From: Hydrogenovibrio crunogenus
GTDB taxonomy: Bacteria > Pseudomonadota > Gammaproteobacteria > Thiomicrospirales > Thiomicrospiraceae
Length of the DNA: 64,000 nt
Assembly (NCBI RefSeq): GCF_004786015.1
Contig: NZ_CP032096.1
Span: forward strand, 1,426,001-1,490,000
Reading direction: 5' to 3'
Below, in pieces: positions 26,760-34,118 of this stretch (positions are counted from its first letter, which is position 1; each line of letters starts with the position of its first letter). A program made the translations under genes and the position numbers. The notes under the pieces are model-generated. The model did no database searches and was not told the origin of the DNA. It worked only from the letters and a program-made list of their open reading frames with translations.

Positions 26760-27104
26760 CTATATTTCTTCATAATATGATTCACCAGAGCCTTCGGCAC
26801 CACTGAGCCATTGCCAGTTAAATGAAATATTTAGCTTACCACTACTATTCTTTTGGATTGTGCCTTTTGATTTTCCTGACAAAATCTCATGGTCTTTAGT
26901 TTTGCACTGGAAGCACAATTCGATGGTTTGAGGAGGTATGTATTTTCCAATTATGTTTCCAAACTCTATTTCGCCACCTTGATACTCGCCAGTTATTAAA
27001 TTTCCATTTTGTCTATAACTGAAGATTGTTTCCGAGTTTGAAAGGCCGGAGGCATTCGCTAGAGCTTTGAATCTCCTTTTATCTAAATTAAAGACATTCT
27101 CCAT
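26760..27104 (-). CDS. Integron cassette protein, small N-acetylglutamate-synthase-like family
   Basis: 114 aa. FRALAN-type start (FKALANASG), FSYRQNGNLITGEYQGGEI and the C-terminal WQWLSGAEGSGESYYEE match a family of about 110-aa proteins often labelled n-acetylglutamate synthase, without experimental support and common in integrons. It looks like a small beta barrel. AGGGG lies 11 nt before the ATG. First gene cassette after mini-cassette C, so the best-expressed candidate. Confidence 0.78.
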   Translation of the reverse strand: MENVFNLDKRRFKALANASGLSNSETIFSYRQNGNLITGEYQGGEIEFGNIIGKYIPPQTIELCFQCKTKDHEILSGKSKGTIQKNSSGKLNISFNWQWLSGAEGSGESYYEEI

Positions 27105-27118
27105 TCGTGGTTTACCCC

Positions 27119-27270
27119 TAACGGGCTGCGGATAAGCGGCATGTCCGTTGAAAATTTATTTTCATAAGGACTGTCCGCTTCATACGCTTGTTAGTCCAGC
27201 GCTTGCGCGGGACACAAGTGGATGGCAATCCGCAGCCCGTTAGTTCCGACGCGCAAGCGTCGGAACTAAC
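27119..27270 (-). repeat. ORF-less integron mini-cassette, copy C, next to attI
   Basis: Third identical copy: 124-bp segment at 27119-27242 and hairpin at 27239-27270. It is the attI-proximal unit, hence the most recently inserted if the array follows the usual rule. Confidence 0.8.
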
Positions 27271-27422
27271 TATAATTAGACATCCTAACTTATATATATT
27301 ACGTACGTCAATAAATTATAAAATTGATATTTTATGCTAAAAATTTAGTAGGTTAACTTTATACAACTCTATGTTATTATTAGTTTAATTAACCACTTAA
27401 GCTATTTTATAAGGCATAAATC
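27271..27422. promoter_or_regulatory. attI / promoter region between the array and intI
   Basis: Very AT-rich 152 bp. The insertion point is at TATAG/TTAG (minus strand), at about 27270. A TTGACG (-35-like; minus strand, 27306-27311) overlaps the palindrome ACGTACGT and could belong to the cassette promoter, but I see no convincing -10. An AAGG ribosome-binding site precedes intI. Confidence 0.5.
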
Positions 27423-28388
27423 ATGACGACTAAACCACGTTTTTTAGACCTTGTACGCGAGCGCATCCGAACCAAACATTATTCTATACGTACTGAAGAA
27501 GCTTATGTGGGTTGGATTAAAAAATTTATTTTCTTTCATAATAAGCGTCACCCAGCGGAAATGGGCAAGCTTGAAATGGAACAGTTTTTGACTTACTTGG
27601 CGGTTGAGCGAAACGTCGCTTCCTCGACACAAAACCAAGCGTTAGCCGCTTTGCTGTTTATGTATAAAGAAGTACTGCAAATGGAACCACCATGGGTTGA
27701 CAATGTGACTCGTGCAAAAAAACCACAACGTTTACCTGTCGTTTTAACAAAAACGGAAGTCAGTCAATTGTTTGAATGTATCCCATTGTCTTATCAACTA
27801 CAGATTAAGCTTTTGTATGGTTGCGGTTTACGCTTAATGGAGTTGGTTCGATTAAGAGTGCAAGACGTTGATTTTGGCTATCATGCCATTACAGTGCGTG
27901 CAGGCAAAGGGGATAAAGACCGTGTTGTAATGCTGCCACCCAGCACCATCGAAGCATTGCAAACCCAATTAACCGAAACTAAAAGAATTCATGATATAGA
28001 CTTGAGCAATGGTTATGGTGAGGTGTATTTACCAAATGCCTTGGATCGAAAGTACCCAAATGCAAACAAGACTTTTGCTTGGCAGTATGTTTTTCCAAGT
28101 AGAAATATCGTGACGGACCCAAGAAGCGGTAAAAAACGACGCCACCATATGCACGAACAGGCATTACAAAGAGCCATTAAACAAGCGGCGATCCGTGTAA
28201 ATATTCACAAAAAAGTGACGCCTCATACTCTTAGGCACAGCTTTGCAACGCATTTATTGGAATCGGGGTATGACATTCGAACCATTCAGGAGTTATTGGG
28301 TCACAAGAATGTCGAAACCACAATGATTTACACTCATGTACTTAAACAAGGCGGAAAAGGCATTGTGAGTCCGTTAGAAAACTTATAA
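27423..28388 (+). CDS. intI: Integron integrase (tyrosine recombinase)
   Basis: 321-aa IntI recombinase that inserts cassettes at attI and excises them at attC. N-terminal SAM-like domain ([17 protein letters not shown]), catalytic residues Arg137 (GCGLRLMEL), His268 and Arg271 (HTLRHSF), His294 (LLGHKN) and Tyr303 (MIYTHV) all present. The extra alpha patch specific to integron integrases is seen at about 192-222. AAGG lies 8 nt before the ATG. The gene is complete and looks active. Confidence 0.95.
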   Translation: MTTKPRFLDLVRERIRTKHYSIRTEEAYVGWIKKFIFFHNKRHPAEMGKLEMEQFLTYLAVERNVASSTQNQALAALLFMYKEVLQMEPPWVDNVTRAKKPQRLPVVLTKTEVSQLFECIPLSYQLQIKLLYGCGLRLMELVRLRVQDVDFGYHAITVRAGKGDKDRVVMLPPSTIEALQTQLTETKRIHDIDLSNGYGEVYLPNALDRKYPNANKTFAWQYVFPSRNIVTDPRSGKKRRHHMHEQALQRAIKQAAIRVNIHKKVTPHTLRHSFATHLLESGYDIRTIQELLGHKNVETTMIYTHVLKQGGKGIVSPLENL

Positions 28389-28394
28389 GGCTTT

Positions 28395-28420
28395 AAAAAC
28401 AGCCAGGCCTGGCCGTTTTT
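28395..28420. terminator. Bidirectional terminator with CCAGGCCTGG core, intI / ytoQ
   Basis: CCAGGCCTGG at 28403-28412 extended by AAAAACAG and CCGTTTTT flanks, between two convergent genes. Confidence 0.75.
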
Positions 28421-28451
28421 AAACGGTCTGAATGGGTCTTTTTGTTAAGTC

Positions 28452-28895
28452 TTATGCTTTGCTAACCACATAGTTTAACATTTCGACGACCTGCTCAGGG
28501 GTTGTGGCCCATGCTAGCGCGGCGGCATCAACTTCTTTGAGTGGATGAATGATGTCTTCGTCATGCAAGGTAATATAAGGCGTGCCCAATGCGGCGCAAT
28601 AACCCGCATCAAACGCGGCGTTCCATTGTTTGTATTTGTCTCCAAAACGCACCACGGCGACATCACAGCTCTCAATCAGCGTTTTGGTTCGGATAGCATT
28701 CACTTTCGCGGATTTATGATCGCGCCAGAAATTTTTTTCTTCCGCACCCAGTAAATCGCCTGCGGCATCACTGGCGGCATGGTCGGTAACAGCGGATGTA
28801 AATTCAATAGATAGATTATGCGCCTTACAGCCTTCTTTTATCTGTTGTCGCCAATCGGTGTGGATTTCGCCAGAGAGATATACCGTCAATTCCAT
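28452..28895 (-). CDS. ytoQ: YtoQ family protein
   Basis: 147 aa. VYLSGEIHTDWRQQI at the start and VVRFGDKYKQWNAAFDAGYC identify the YtoQ family, related to nucleoside 2-deoxyribosyltransferase-like folds; function unknown. The ATG at 28895 has AGGAG 8 nt upstream; a longer frame to 28934 does not. It stands alone between two CCAGGCCTGG terminators. Confidence 0.85.
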   Translation of the reverse strand: MELTVYLSGEIHTDWRQQIKEGCKAHNLSIEFTSAVTDHAASDAAGDLLGAEEKNFWRDHKSAKVNAIRTKTLIESCDVAVVRFGDKYKQWNAAFDAGYCAALGTPYITLHDEDIIHPLKEVDAAALAWATTPEQVVEMLNYVVSKA

Positions 28896-28996
28896 GCTGT
28901 TTTCTCCTCTATCTGATAAACGAGATAACATCATACATAAAAAAACTACGTAATTGAACCAATAAAACCTTATTTAATGAAAGGTAGTTGACGGTC

Positions 28997-29020
28997 AAAA
29001 ACAGCCAGGCCTGGCTGTTT
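28997..29020. terminator. Bidirectional terminator with CCAGGCCTGG core
   Basis: AAAAACAG-CCAGGCCTGG-CTGTTT; core at 29005-29014. It lies between the outer-membrane protein gene (ending 29064) and ytoQ, and would end the former. Confidence 0.7.
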
Positions 29021-29063
29021 ATTTAAGGGCATAAAGATGGCGTAAAGATAGCATCACGAATGT

Positions 29064-29825
29064 TTAAAAACGGATTGTAAAACCGCCGAAAATTAATTGA
29101 TCATTTCCCTGGTCAGACAGCGCGAGTTGACTGCCCACATCCCATTGGAAATTTTTTGACGTTTGCCATGTGCCGCCAAAGCTGGCGTAAGGCATGTAAT
29201 CATGCTTGACGGTATAGTCACCTATATATTCAATATAAGCACCCAGCCCGTTTTCAAAACCACGCCCAATTACGAACGTATGACTGCCTGCCCATTCATG
29301 CTTTCGAGTGTCATCATCATAGGCACGATCCATTTGAATTTGAGCCCCTAGGCTATAGTCTTTGTAATCCGTGCCATAAGTCACAATTAGCCCGCCTTCA
29401 TATTCATCATTACTAAAACGCCCGTTCGGCACTTTAAGATAGGGCAATAAGGCTAAGCCATCTCCAGTTTGGTCGTTTCCCCAAAGATTGATTTTTGAGC
29501 GTAATTGAATATCGCCCTGCCCTGATAAAGACTTGATTTTAGATGTTTTTTCCACTAGATAAGGCGAAAACACAAGCTGAACATCCACGTTATCGGTGAC
29601 ACCGTATTTGAGATTGGTTTCTGCCAACGACCAGGTTTCAACCCGGTTTTGTTTGGTTTTATCCATAGAGTAAGCTGCGATGCTGGATTCGATTTGAAAG
29701 TACCCTTTATCAACGGTTTGAAAACTTTCCGTTGCATCAGGTCGATCGGTTGCTAAAGGTCTTAATGCGTCAGCCCAAACGGACTGGGTTGCCAGAACCC
29801 CGAAAATACCATAAAAATATCTCAT
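29064..29825 (-). CDS. Outer-membrane transporter-like beta-barrel protein
   Basis: 253 aa with a signal peptide cut near SVWADA. LATDRPDATESFQTVDKGYFQIESS and later strands (NLKYGVTDNVDVQLVFSPY) match the transporter / MetA-pathway-of-phenol-degradation-like barrel family; the terminal Phe (GGFTIRF) fits BAM-dependent insertion. Substrate unknown. Transcribed alone. A 20-bp inverted repeat lies 24 bp upstream of the start. Confidence 0.8.
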   Translation of the reverse strand: MRYFYGIFGVLATQSVWADALRPLATDRPDATESFQTVDKGYFQIESSIAAYSMDKTKQNRVETWSLAETNLKYGVTDNVDVQLVFSPYLVEKTSKIKSLSGQGDIQLRSKINLWGNDQTGDGLALLPYLKVPNGRFSNDEYEGGLIVTYGTDYKDYSLGAQIQMDRAYDDDTRKHEWAGSHTFVIGRGFENGLGAYIEYIGDYTVKHDYMPYASFGGTWQTSKNFQWDVGSQLALSDQGNDQLIFGGFTIRF

Positions 29826-29848
29826 TTTATTATCCTTAAGTAATTATA

Positions 29849-29868
29849 TTTTTAGTCGTGACTAAAAA
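29849..29868. promoter_or_regulatory. Near-perfect palindrome upstream of the outer-membrane protein gene
   Basis: TTTTTAGTCGTGACTAAAAA: 9-bp arms around a 2-bp centre, set in further AT-rich complementary sequence. It lies about 24 bp before the ATG of the 29064-29825 gene, where an operator would sit. Confidence 0.5.
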
Positions 29869-29981
29869 TTATATCAGACAAAACTCATAAATCCTATTTA
29901 TGAAAAGCAATTAAGAATAAAAATGAATCAAACGAGACTGTAAACGCCGAAAAAAATGAACGACGCTTAAAGGAATGAGCG

Positions 29982-31046
29982 CTAAATAAAGTCGCTTTCT
30001 TTTAGCTTGAGTTTGAGTTGGCTTTGCATGGTGGTAAGCCAGATTTCGCCCGTTTTTACTTCAAAAAGCGAACAGTAAGACAACCAGGCGCCTTTGCATG
30101 AAGCGATTACCACGGGATCGGTCCAGCTTTTTCCGTCATCGTCGGATAAACGGATACTGAGTTCTTCACGCTGCCAGGAAGCTGGCACATCTGAAAACAA
30201 TCCGGCAACTCGAGGGGCAGTGGTTTCGCCCTCTTTGGTCAATTGATTGTAGGCCAACAACAAGCGCCCACTTTGTAAACGGCATAACATGCCTGGAGAA
30301 CTGCTGGCAGTCATGCCCGGTTCTAAATGCGCCCAGGTTAGGCCTTCATTGTCGGAATAGCCATTCCAAAACCAATCCAGATTGGTGCGAATCAAATACC
30401 AGACACGACCGTCTTTTAATTCCAGCAGGGTGCCTTCATAACACCCGCCATGATGCCCTTGCCCACCAATATCGATTTTATTACTGGCTTGCCAAGTTTG
30501 CCCTTCGTCCTCTGAAAGATAAGTCAGGCTATAATGCCGCCCAGCCTCATAATCCAAATTTTGAGCGGCCATCAACAGCTTACCGCTGGAAAGCGAAATC
30601 ATGGTCGTGGTGGAACCACAGTACCCTTTTTGGACACGAACAGGGGCTTCCCACGTTTTGCCCCCATCCAGGCTGCGAACCGACCATAAATCCAGTCGTG
30701 TATTTTGAGTCGGTTTATTGGCTTTTTTGTGCCATTTGAAATGGGCTTGCGCCATGTTCAAAAAGCCGACCACAATCACGCCTGAATCGGAAACACACAG
30801 GCTACGAGTATCATGAATCAAAAAATCTTTGGATGAGAACAAATCATAGGCTTGCCAGGTTTGCCCTTCATCTTCTGAAATCAATGCTTGATGGGATTCG
30901 ATACACACGATGTGACTTTGTTTATTGCGAACATAAGGCCCGATTGGATTTATATCCAACACGGAGACTTTTTCATGCAAATAAACCGGCGCCTCGGTTT
31001 TGGGCGCCATTTTAAAGTCTAATTGAATGTCAGGACACGCTTTCAT
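29982..31046 (-). CDS. Sialidase-like BNR/Asp-box repeat protein
   Basis: 354-aa six-bladed propeller-type protein with five Asp boxes of the form SxDxGxTW (about residues 57-64, 125-132, 178-185, 231-238 and 301-308). The GGCYEGTLLELKDGRVWYLIR and SPGMLCRLQSGRLL segments resemble the exo-alpha-sialidase / BNR family. No signal peptide, so the product seems cytoplasmic, which argues against a secreted sialidase. The ATG at 31046 is used; TTG at 31049 is also in frame. No sugar genes are adjacent; substrate unknown. Confidence 0.78.
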   Translation of the reverse strand: MKACPDIQLDFKMAPKTEAPVYLHEKVSVLDINPIGPYVRNKQSHIVCIESHQALISEDEGQTWQAYDLFSSKDFLIHDTRSLCVSDSGVIVVGFLNMAQAHFKWHKKANKPTQNTRLDLWSVRSLDGGKTWEAPVRVQKGYCGSTTTMISLSSGKLLMAAQNLDYEAGRHYSLTYLSEDEGQTWQASNKIDIGGQGHHGGCYEGTLLELKDGRVWYLIRTNLDWFWNGYSDNEGLTWAHLEPGMTASSSPGMLCRLQSGRLLLAYNQLTKEGETTAPRVAGLFSDVPASWQREELSIRLSDDDGKSWTDPVVIASCKGAWLSYCSLFEVKTGEIWLTTMQSQLKLKLKESDFI

Positions 31047-31074
31047 CAACCAACCCGAACTCTATTGAATCAGC

Positions 31075-31512
31075 TTAAAACGGTTTAAGTTCGACCAAAA
31101 TCAGAATCAGGATCGTTAAAATCAATGGGATTTCATTGGCCCAACGATAATAAAGCCCACTGTGATCCAGATGACCTTCCTGCATTTCTTTCATGCGGCG
31201 TTTGGTCCATAAGTGGTAAACCAACATCAATACCACCAGCACGATTTTAGCATGTAACCATCCCATGCCTTCCGCCACTGGCCAATATGCCAGCCACAAC
31301 CAAATGCCCGTTCCGATTGCCAGCATCATCATGATGGTCATGAATTTGTACAGCTTTTTCGCCATAATCGCTAAACGCGTGACTTGTTCTCCTGCTGCTT
31401 GACCTTCAACAAAATGTACAAAAATACGTGGCAAATAAAAGATCCCTGCCATCCAAGACATCACAAACAAGATATGAAAAGTTTTTAACCACAACACTTC
31501 GATTTTCTCCAA
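31075..31512 (-). CDS. hemJ: Protoporphyrinogen IX oxidase HemJ
   Basis: 145-aa membrane protein with four hydrophobic helices. WLKTFHILFVMSWMAGIFYL with the conserved His, and a Lys in WLHAKIVLVVLM, identify HemJ, which oxidises protoporphyrinogen IX in heme synthesis. It lies 28 bp upstream of the BNR gene on the same strand and is divergent from slyD. Confidence 0.9.
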   Translation of the reverse strand: MEKIEVLWLKTFHILFVMSWMAGIFYLPRIFVHFVEGQAAGEQVTRLAIMAKKLYKFMTIMMMLAIGTGIWLWLAYWPVAEGMGWLHAKIVLVVLMLVYHLWTKRRMKEMQEGHLDHSGLYYRWANEIPLILTILILILVELKPF

Positions 31513-31569
31513 TAAAACAACAAGAATCTGTATGATACAGGTTCTTATTTAGCAAAACAGGACTTTAAG

Positions 31570-32052
31570 ATGAAAATTGAACAAAATAAGGTTGGCATGA
31601 TCGACTACTCTTTGACAGACGCAGAAGGAAACGTGATTGACGCTTCTAACGGCCAAGCTTTAGCGTATTTGCATGGTCATTCCAATCTAATTCCTGGTTT
31701 GGAAAAAGAGCTTGAAGGTAAACAAGTTGGCGATAAGTTCACGGCAAACATCGCTGCAGCTGATGCTTATGGTGAAACACAGCCTCACTTGATTCAAGAA
31801 GGTGTGCCAAAAAGCATGTTCCAGGGTGTTGATAATCTAGAAGTCGGAATGCGTTTTGAAGCTCAATCAGAGCAAGGCGTTCACTCTGTTGAAATCACGA
31901 AAATTGATGATGAAACCGTAACAGTTGATGGAAACCATCCGCTTGCGGGCAAAGACCTGAACTTCGACATCGAAGTGATGGGCGTACGTGATGCGACAGA
32001 AGAAGAATTAGAACATGGACACGCACATGGTGACGGCGGTCATCAGCACTAA
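31570..32052 (+). CDS. slyD: FKBP-type peptidyl-prolyl isomerase SlyD
   Basis: 160 aa. FKBP domain with an inserted IF chaperone domain (ALAYLHGHSNLIPGLEKELEG, then AADAYGE). The His-rich C-terminal tail (EHGHAHGDGGHQH) binds Ni and other metals. It acts in the cytosol in protein folding and nickel delivery to hydrogenase. The tail is shorter than in E. coli. Followed by a strong terminator. Confidence 0.93.
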   Translation: MKIEQNKVGMIDYSLTDAEGNVIDASNGQALAYLHGHSNLIPGLEKELEGKQVGDKFTANIAAADAYGETQPHLIQEGVPKSMFQGVDNLEVGMRFEAQSEQGVHSVEITKIDDETVTVDGNHPLAGKDLNFDIEVMGVRDATEEELEHGHAHGDGGHQH

Positions 32053-32074
32053 GTTAGCGAAACAGTGTTTCAAT

Positions 32075-32105
32075 CAAAAAAGGCCAGTTAAAACTGGCCT
32101 TTTTT
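32075..32105 (+). terminator. Rho-independent terminator of slyD
   Basis: AGGCCAGTT-AAA-ACTGGCCT type stem with A and T runs on both sides. Confidence 0.85.
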
Positions 32106-32181
32106 ATTTCTGATTCTATTATTTAAACGCTTTAGAACATGAGAAGCTTTAAACTTAAAAATAAAACTTTAAGGTAGGACG

Positions 32182-32622
32182 TTAAGGCTTTTTCATCAGA
32201 TAGTCTTCATAATCCAGATCCGGTTGATCGACCACCACAGGAATCGCCAACAAGCCGATATGCGCTTGTGTCACAGACTCTCTTTTACCTGAAACCAATG
32301 GATGCCATTCCGGTAACGGATCCCCACGATATAACACACGATAAGCGCACGTATCCGGCAGCCAATCAAACTCAGCCACCCTATCCAAAGTCAGGTTTAC
32401 GCACGTTGGTACATTTTTGGAACGATTTTCATAATCAGAACACGCCCCTGTTTTTAGGTCAGAATACTTGCACACCACCCGGGTATAAACGATTTCATCT
32501 GTTTCGTCGTCTTGCAGTTTGGTCAAACAACACAATCCGCAACCATCACAGACCGATTCCCACTCTTCCGTGGTCATCTCTGCCAAAGTTTTGGTTTCCC
32601 AAAAAGGTTTCTCTTTTGTCAT
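32182..32622 (-). CDS. ycgN: YcgN-family Cys-cluster protein (UPF0260)
   Basis: 146 aa. CDGCGLCCLTKLQDDET near residue 25 and Cys residues in VVCKYSD, GACSDYE and PTCVNLT define the YkgJ/YcgN cysteine cluster, probably binding Zn or Fe-S; function unknown. It lies 16 bp downstream of the pseudouridine synthase gene and is probably cotranscribed. Confidence 0.88.
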   Translation of the reverse strand: MTKEKPFWETKTLAEMTTEEWESVCDGCGLCCLTKLQDDETDEIVYTRVVCKYSDLKTGACSDYENRSKNVPTCVNLTLDRVAEFDWLPDTCAYRVLYRGDPLPEWHPLVSGKRESVTQAHIGLLAIPVVVDQPDLDYEDYLMKKP

Positions 32623-32638
32623 TCTTTTACCTTTCTAT

Positions 32639-33358
32639 TCATTGACCTTGAAACGCTGCCCAGGGAGTTTGCCATTGCTGCAAAAGCGTGTGCGCTTCTG
32701 CTGTTTGAAATCGAGTACCTTGCTGCGGTGGCACGCAAAATTCGTAAGACGCTTCATGAAGTTTGAAGCGTAAAGCAAACGCATGTAAATAGCCTCTGTC
32801 TTCTTGTTTGGCTTCCGTTGAAAGCCCATAACGTGCATCCCCTGCAATGGGGGCGCCTAAACTTTTTAAAGCCACGCGTAACTGGTGCGTTTTGCCTGTT
32901 TGCGGTTTTAATAAAAACCAGCGCTCTCCCGGTCGCGTATTCTGACTGATAAACTGTGTGATGGCCGGATTCTCTAATGTTTTACTCAATTTCCAACTGC
33001 CACGTCGAGCCGGCATCATGTCACCTTTGACCCAGCCTTGTTTCTTTTTAGGCTTATGGGCGGAGATGGCTAAATAATACTTCTCGATCTGTCGGCTTTC
33101 AAACTGCTGCTGAAACACCTGAGCTGTAGCTTTGTTTAATGCGAAAACCACCAAACCGGAGGTCATTTTATCTAACCGATGTACGGGATAGAGTTCTTTC
33201 ACTCCTAATTGCTGCTGCACCAAAACCACCAGGCCTGGCTGTTTTTGACCATCAGAATCGGGTTCGGAATGAAAATTGATTCCGGCTGGTTTATCAATCA
33301 CAACAAACTCGGTCGATTGATATACCAACGTAATTGGTAACGTATCCAAATTGCGCAC
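32639..33358 (-). CDS. RluA-family pseudouridine synthase
   Basis: 239 aa. YPVHRLDKMTSGLVVFALNK carries the catalytic Asp of the HRLD motif; KPAGINFHSE and KPQTGKTHQLRVALKSLG are also family motifs. No S4 domain, as in the TruC/RluA-like group. Target RNA not determinable. An in-gene CCAGGCCTGG (33229-33238) encodes Pro-Gly-Leu. Confidence 0.88.
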   Translation of the reverse strand: MRNLDTLPITLVYQSTEFVVIDKPAGINFHSEPDSDGQKQPGLVVLVQQQLGVKELYPVHRLDKMTSGLVVFALNKATAQVFQQQFESRQIEKYYLAISAHKPKKKQGWVKGDMMPARRGSWKLSKTLENPAITQFISQNTRPGERWFLLKPQTGKTHQLRVALKSLGAPIAGDARYGLSTEAKQEDRGYLHAFALRFKLHEASYEFCVPPQQGTRFQTAEAHTLLQQWQTPWAAFQGQ

Positions 33359-33439
33359 TCATTTAAAAACGCAAAGTGTACCGCAACTGATTCAAAAAAA
33401 ATGATTTTTCCCAGCTTGCGTCAAAAATATCACCGTTTA

Positions 33440-33467
33440 TTGACACTTTTAAAATAAATTTTACTAT
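33440..33467 (+). promoter_or_regulatory. Possible sigma70-type promoter
   Basis: TTGACA at 33440-33445, a 16-bp spacer and TACTAT at 33462-33467, upstream of the CheZ-like gene. Confidence 0.4.
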
Positions 33468-33497
33468 ATTTTTCAACTATTTAAACAAAATACTTTT

Positions 33498-33513
33498 TGG
33501 CACAGTTTTTGTA
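33498..33513 (+). promoter_or_regulatory. Sigma54-like promoter of the CheZ-like gene
   Basis: TGGCACAGTTTTTGTA matches the -24/-12 consensus TGGCAC-N5-TTGC except T for C at the -12 position. It lies about 76 bp before the ATG. Confidence 0.5.
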
Positions 33514-33589
33514 ATAGATCCAATACATAAAACAATAATATTTATTTTCGTCATTAATTTGACACTTTAATCACATGAGGAATTAAATA

Positions 33590-34048
33590 ATGGCAACTAA
33601 AATGAATACTCCCCAAAAAGTGAACAGCTGTTTGCAATACATTGACGACCGTCTGGAAACCACTTCTGAACAAACCATCCAGATTGCAGAAATGATTATT
33701 GAAGATATTAAAAACCTGACACAAGCGTATCCGGAAGCGATTCGAAACAACGAGTTGCGTACTCATGCCGAAAAAGTGCGAGACACGCAAATGAAATGGG
33801 TAAATCAATTGCACGAAATCATTCTGGAACAAACGGATCGTGACTTGAACGGCCAAGTGATTCAAGCGTTACAGAATTTCATGAACACCCTGAACAAAAA
33901 ACAACTGAAGCATTTGGATTTCGATTTACCGGCCGCAGTCCACAAGGAAAAGTCGGAATCAGAGCATGAGTATTTATCAAAAGATGAGATTGAGGTCTTA
34001 ATGGACTCTCATTTGAAATCGGGACATACCAGCTCAACCCATCATTAA
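33590..34048 (+). CDS. Short CheZ-like protein (CheY-P phosphatase candidate)
   Basis: 152 aa, mostly helical. DLNGQVIQALQNF (residues 85-97) matches the CheZ active-site segment DLTGQVI, with Asp85 and Gln89 spaced like Asp143 and Gln147 of E. coli CheZ. The C-terminal LSKDEIEVLMDSH resembles the CheY-binding tail of CheZ. It is about 60 residues shorter than E. coli CheZ. A GAGG site precedes the ATG. No chemotaxis genes are near, but a sigma54-like promoter is. Assignment is by motif only. Confidence 0.62.
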   Translation: MATKMNTPQKVNSCLQYIDDRLETTSEQTIQIAEMIIEDIKNLTQAYPEAIRNNELRTHAEKVRDTQMKWVNQLHEIILEQTDRDLNGQVIQALQNFMNTLNKKQLKHLDFDLPAAVHKEKSESEHEYLSKDEIEVLMDSHLKSGHTSSTHH

Positions 34049-34064
34049 TCGATTTACTCAGAAC

Positions 34065-34093
34065 AAAAAAAAGACCCCGCGGGGTCTTTTTTT
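34065..34093. terminator. Bidirectional Rho-independent terminator
   Basis: AGACCCC-GC-GGGGTCT type stem with A run before and T run after, between the convergent CheZ-like gene and secF. Confidence 0.88.
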
Positions 34094-34118
34094 ATTTAAC
34101 GAAATCGAAAGAATCGAA

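Larger units (their letters stand above)
24102..28388. mobile_element. Chromosomal integron: intI plus an array of five gene cassettes and three ORF-less mini-cassettes
   Basis: The integrase gene (27423-28388, +) diverges from a cassette array read leftward on the minus strand, the classical integron arrangement. Order from attI: mini-cassette C, N-acetylglutamate-synthase-like, peroxiredoxin, mini-cassette B, DUF4188, GyrI/Cass2-like, NTF2-like, mini-cassette A. Each unit ends in an attC-like element starting TAAC and ending GTTA on its coding strand. The array ends at 24102 against a truncated GGDEF gene. Confidence 0.9.

Noticed and set aside
26606-26803. 65-aa ORF overlapping the first attC
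   Set aside because: It spans attC and parts of two cassettes in an alternative frame.
24102-27270. CRISPR array
   Set aside because: Repeats are long (152 bp or attC size), spaced by genes, and linked to an integron integrase; there are no short regular spacers or cas genes.
29982-31046. Secreted sialidase for host colonisation
   Set aside because: No signal peptide, no sialic acid genes, and Asp boxes occur in many unrelated propellers.
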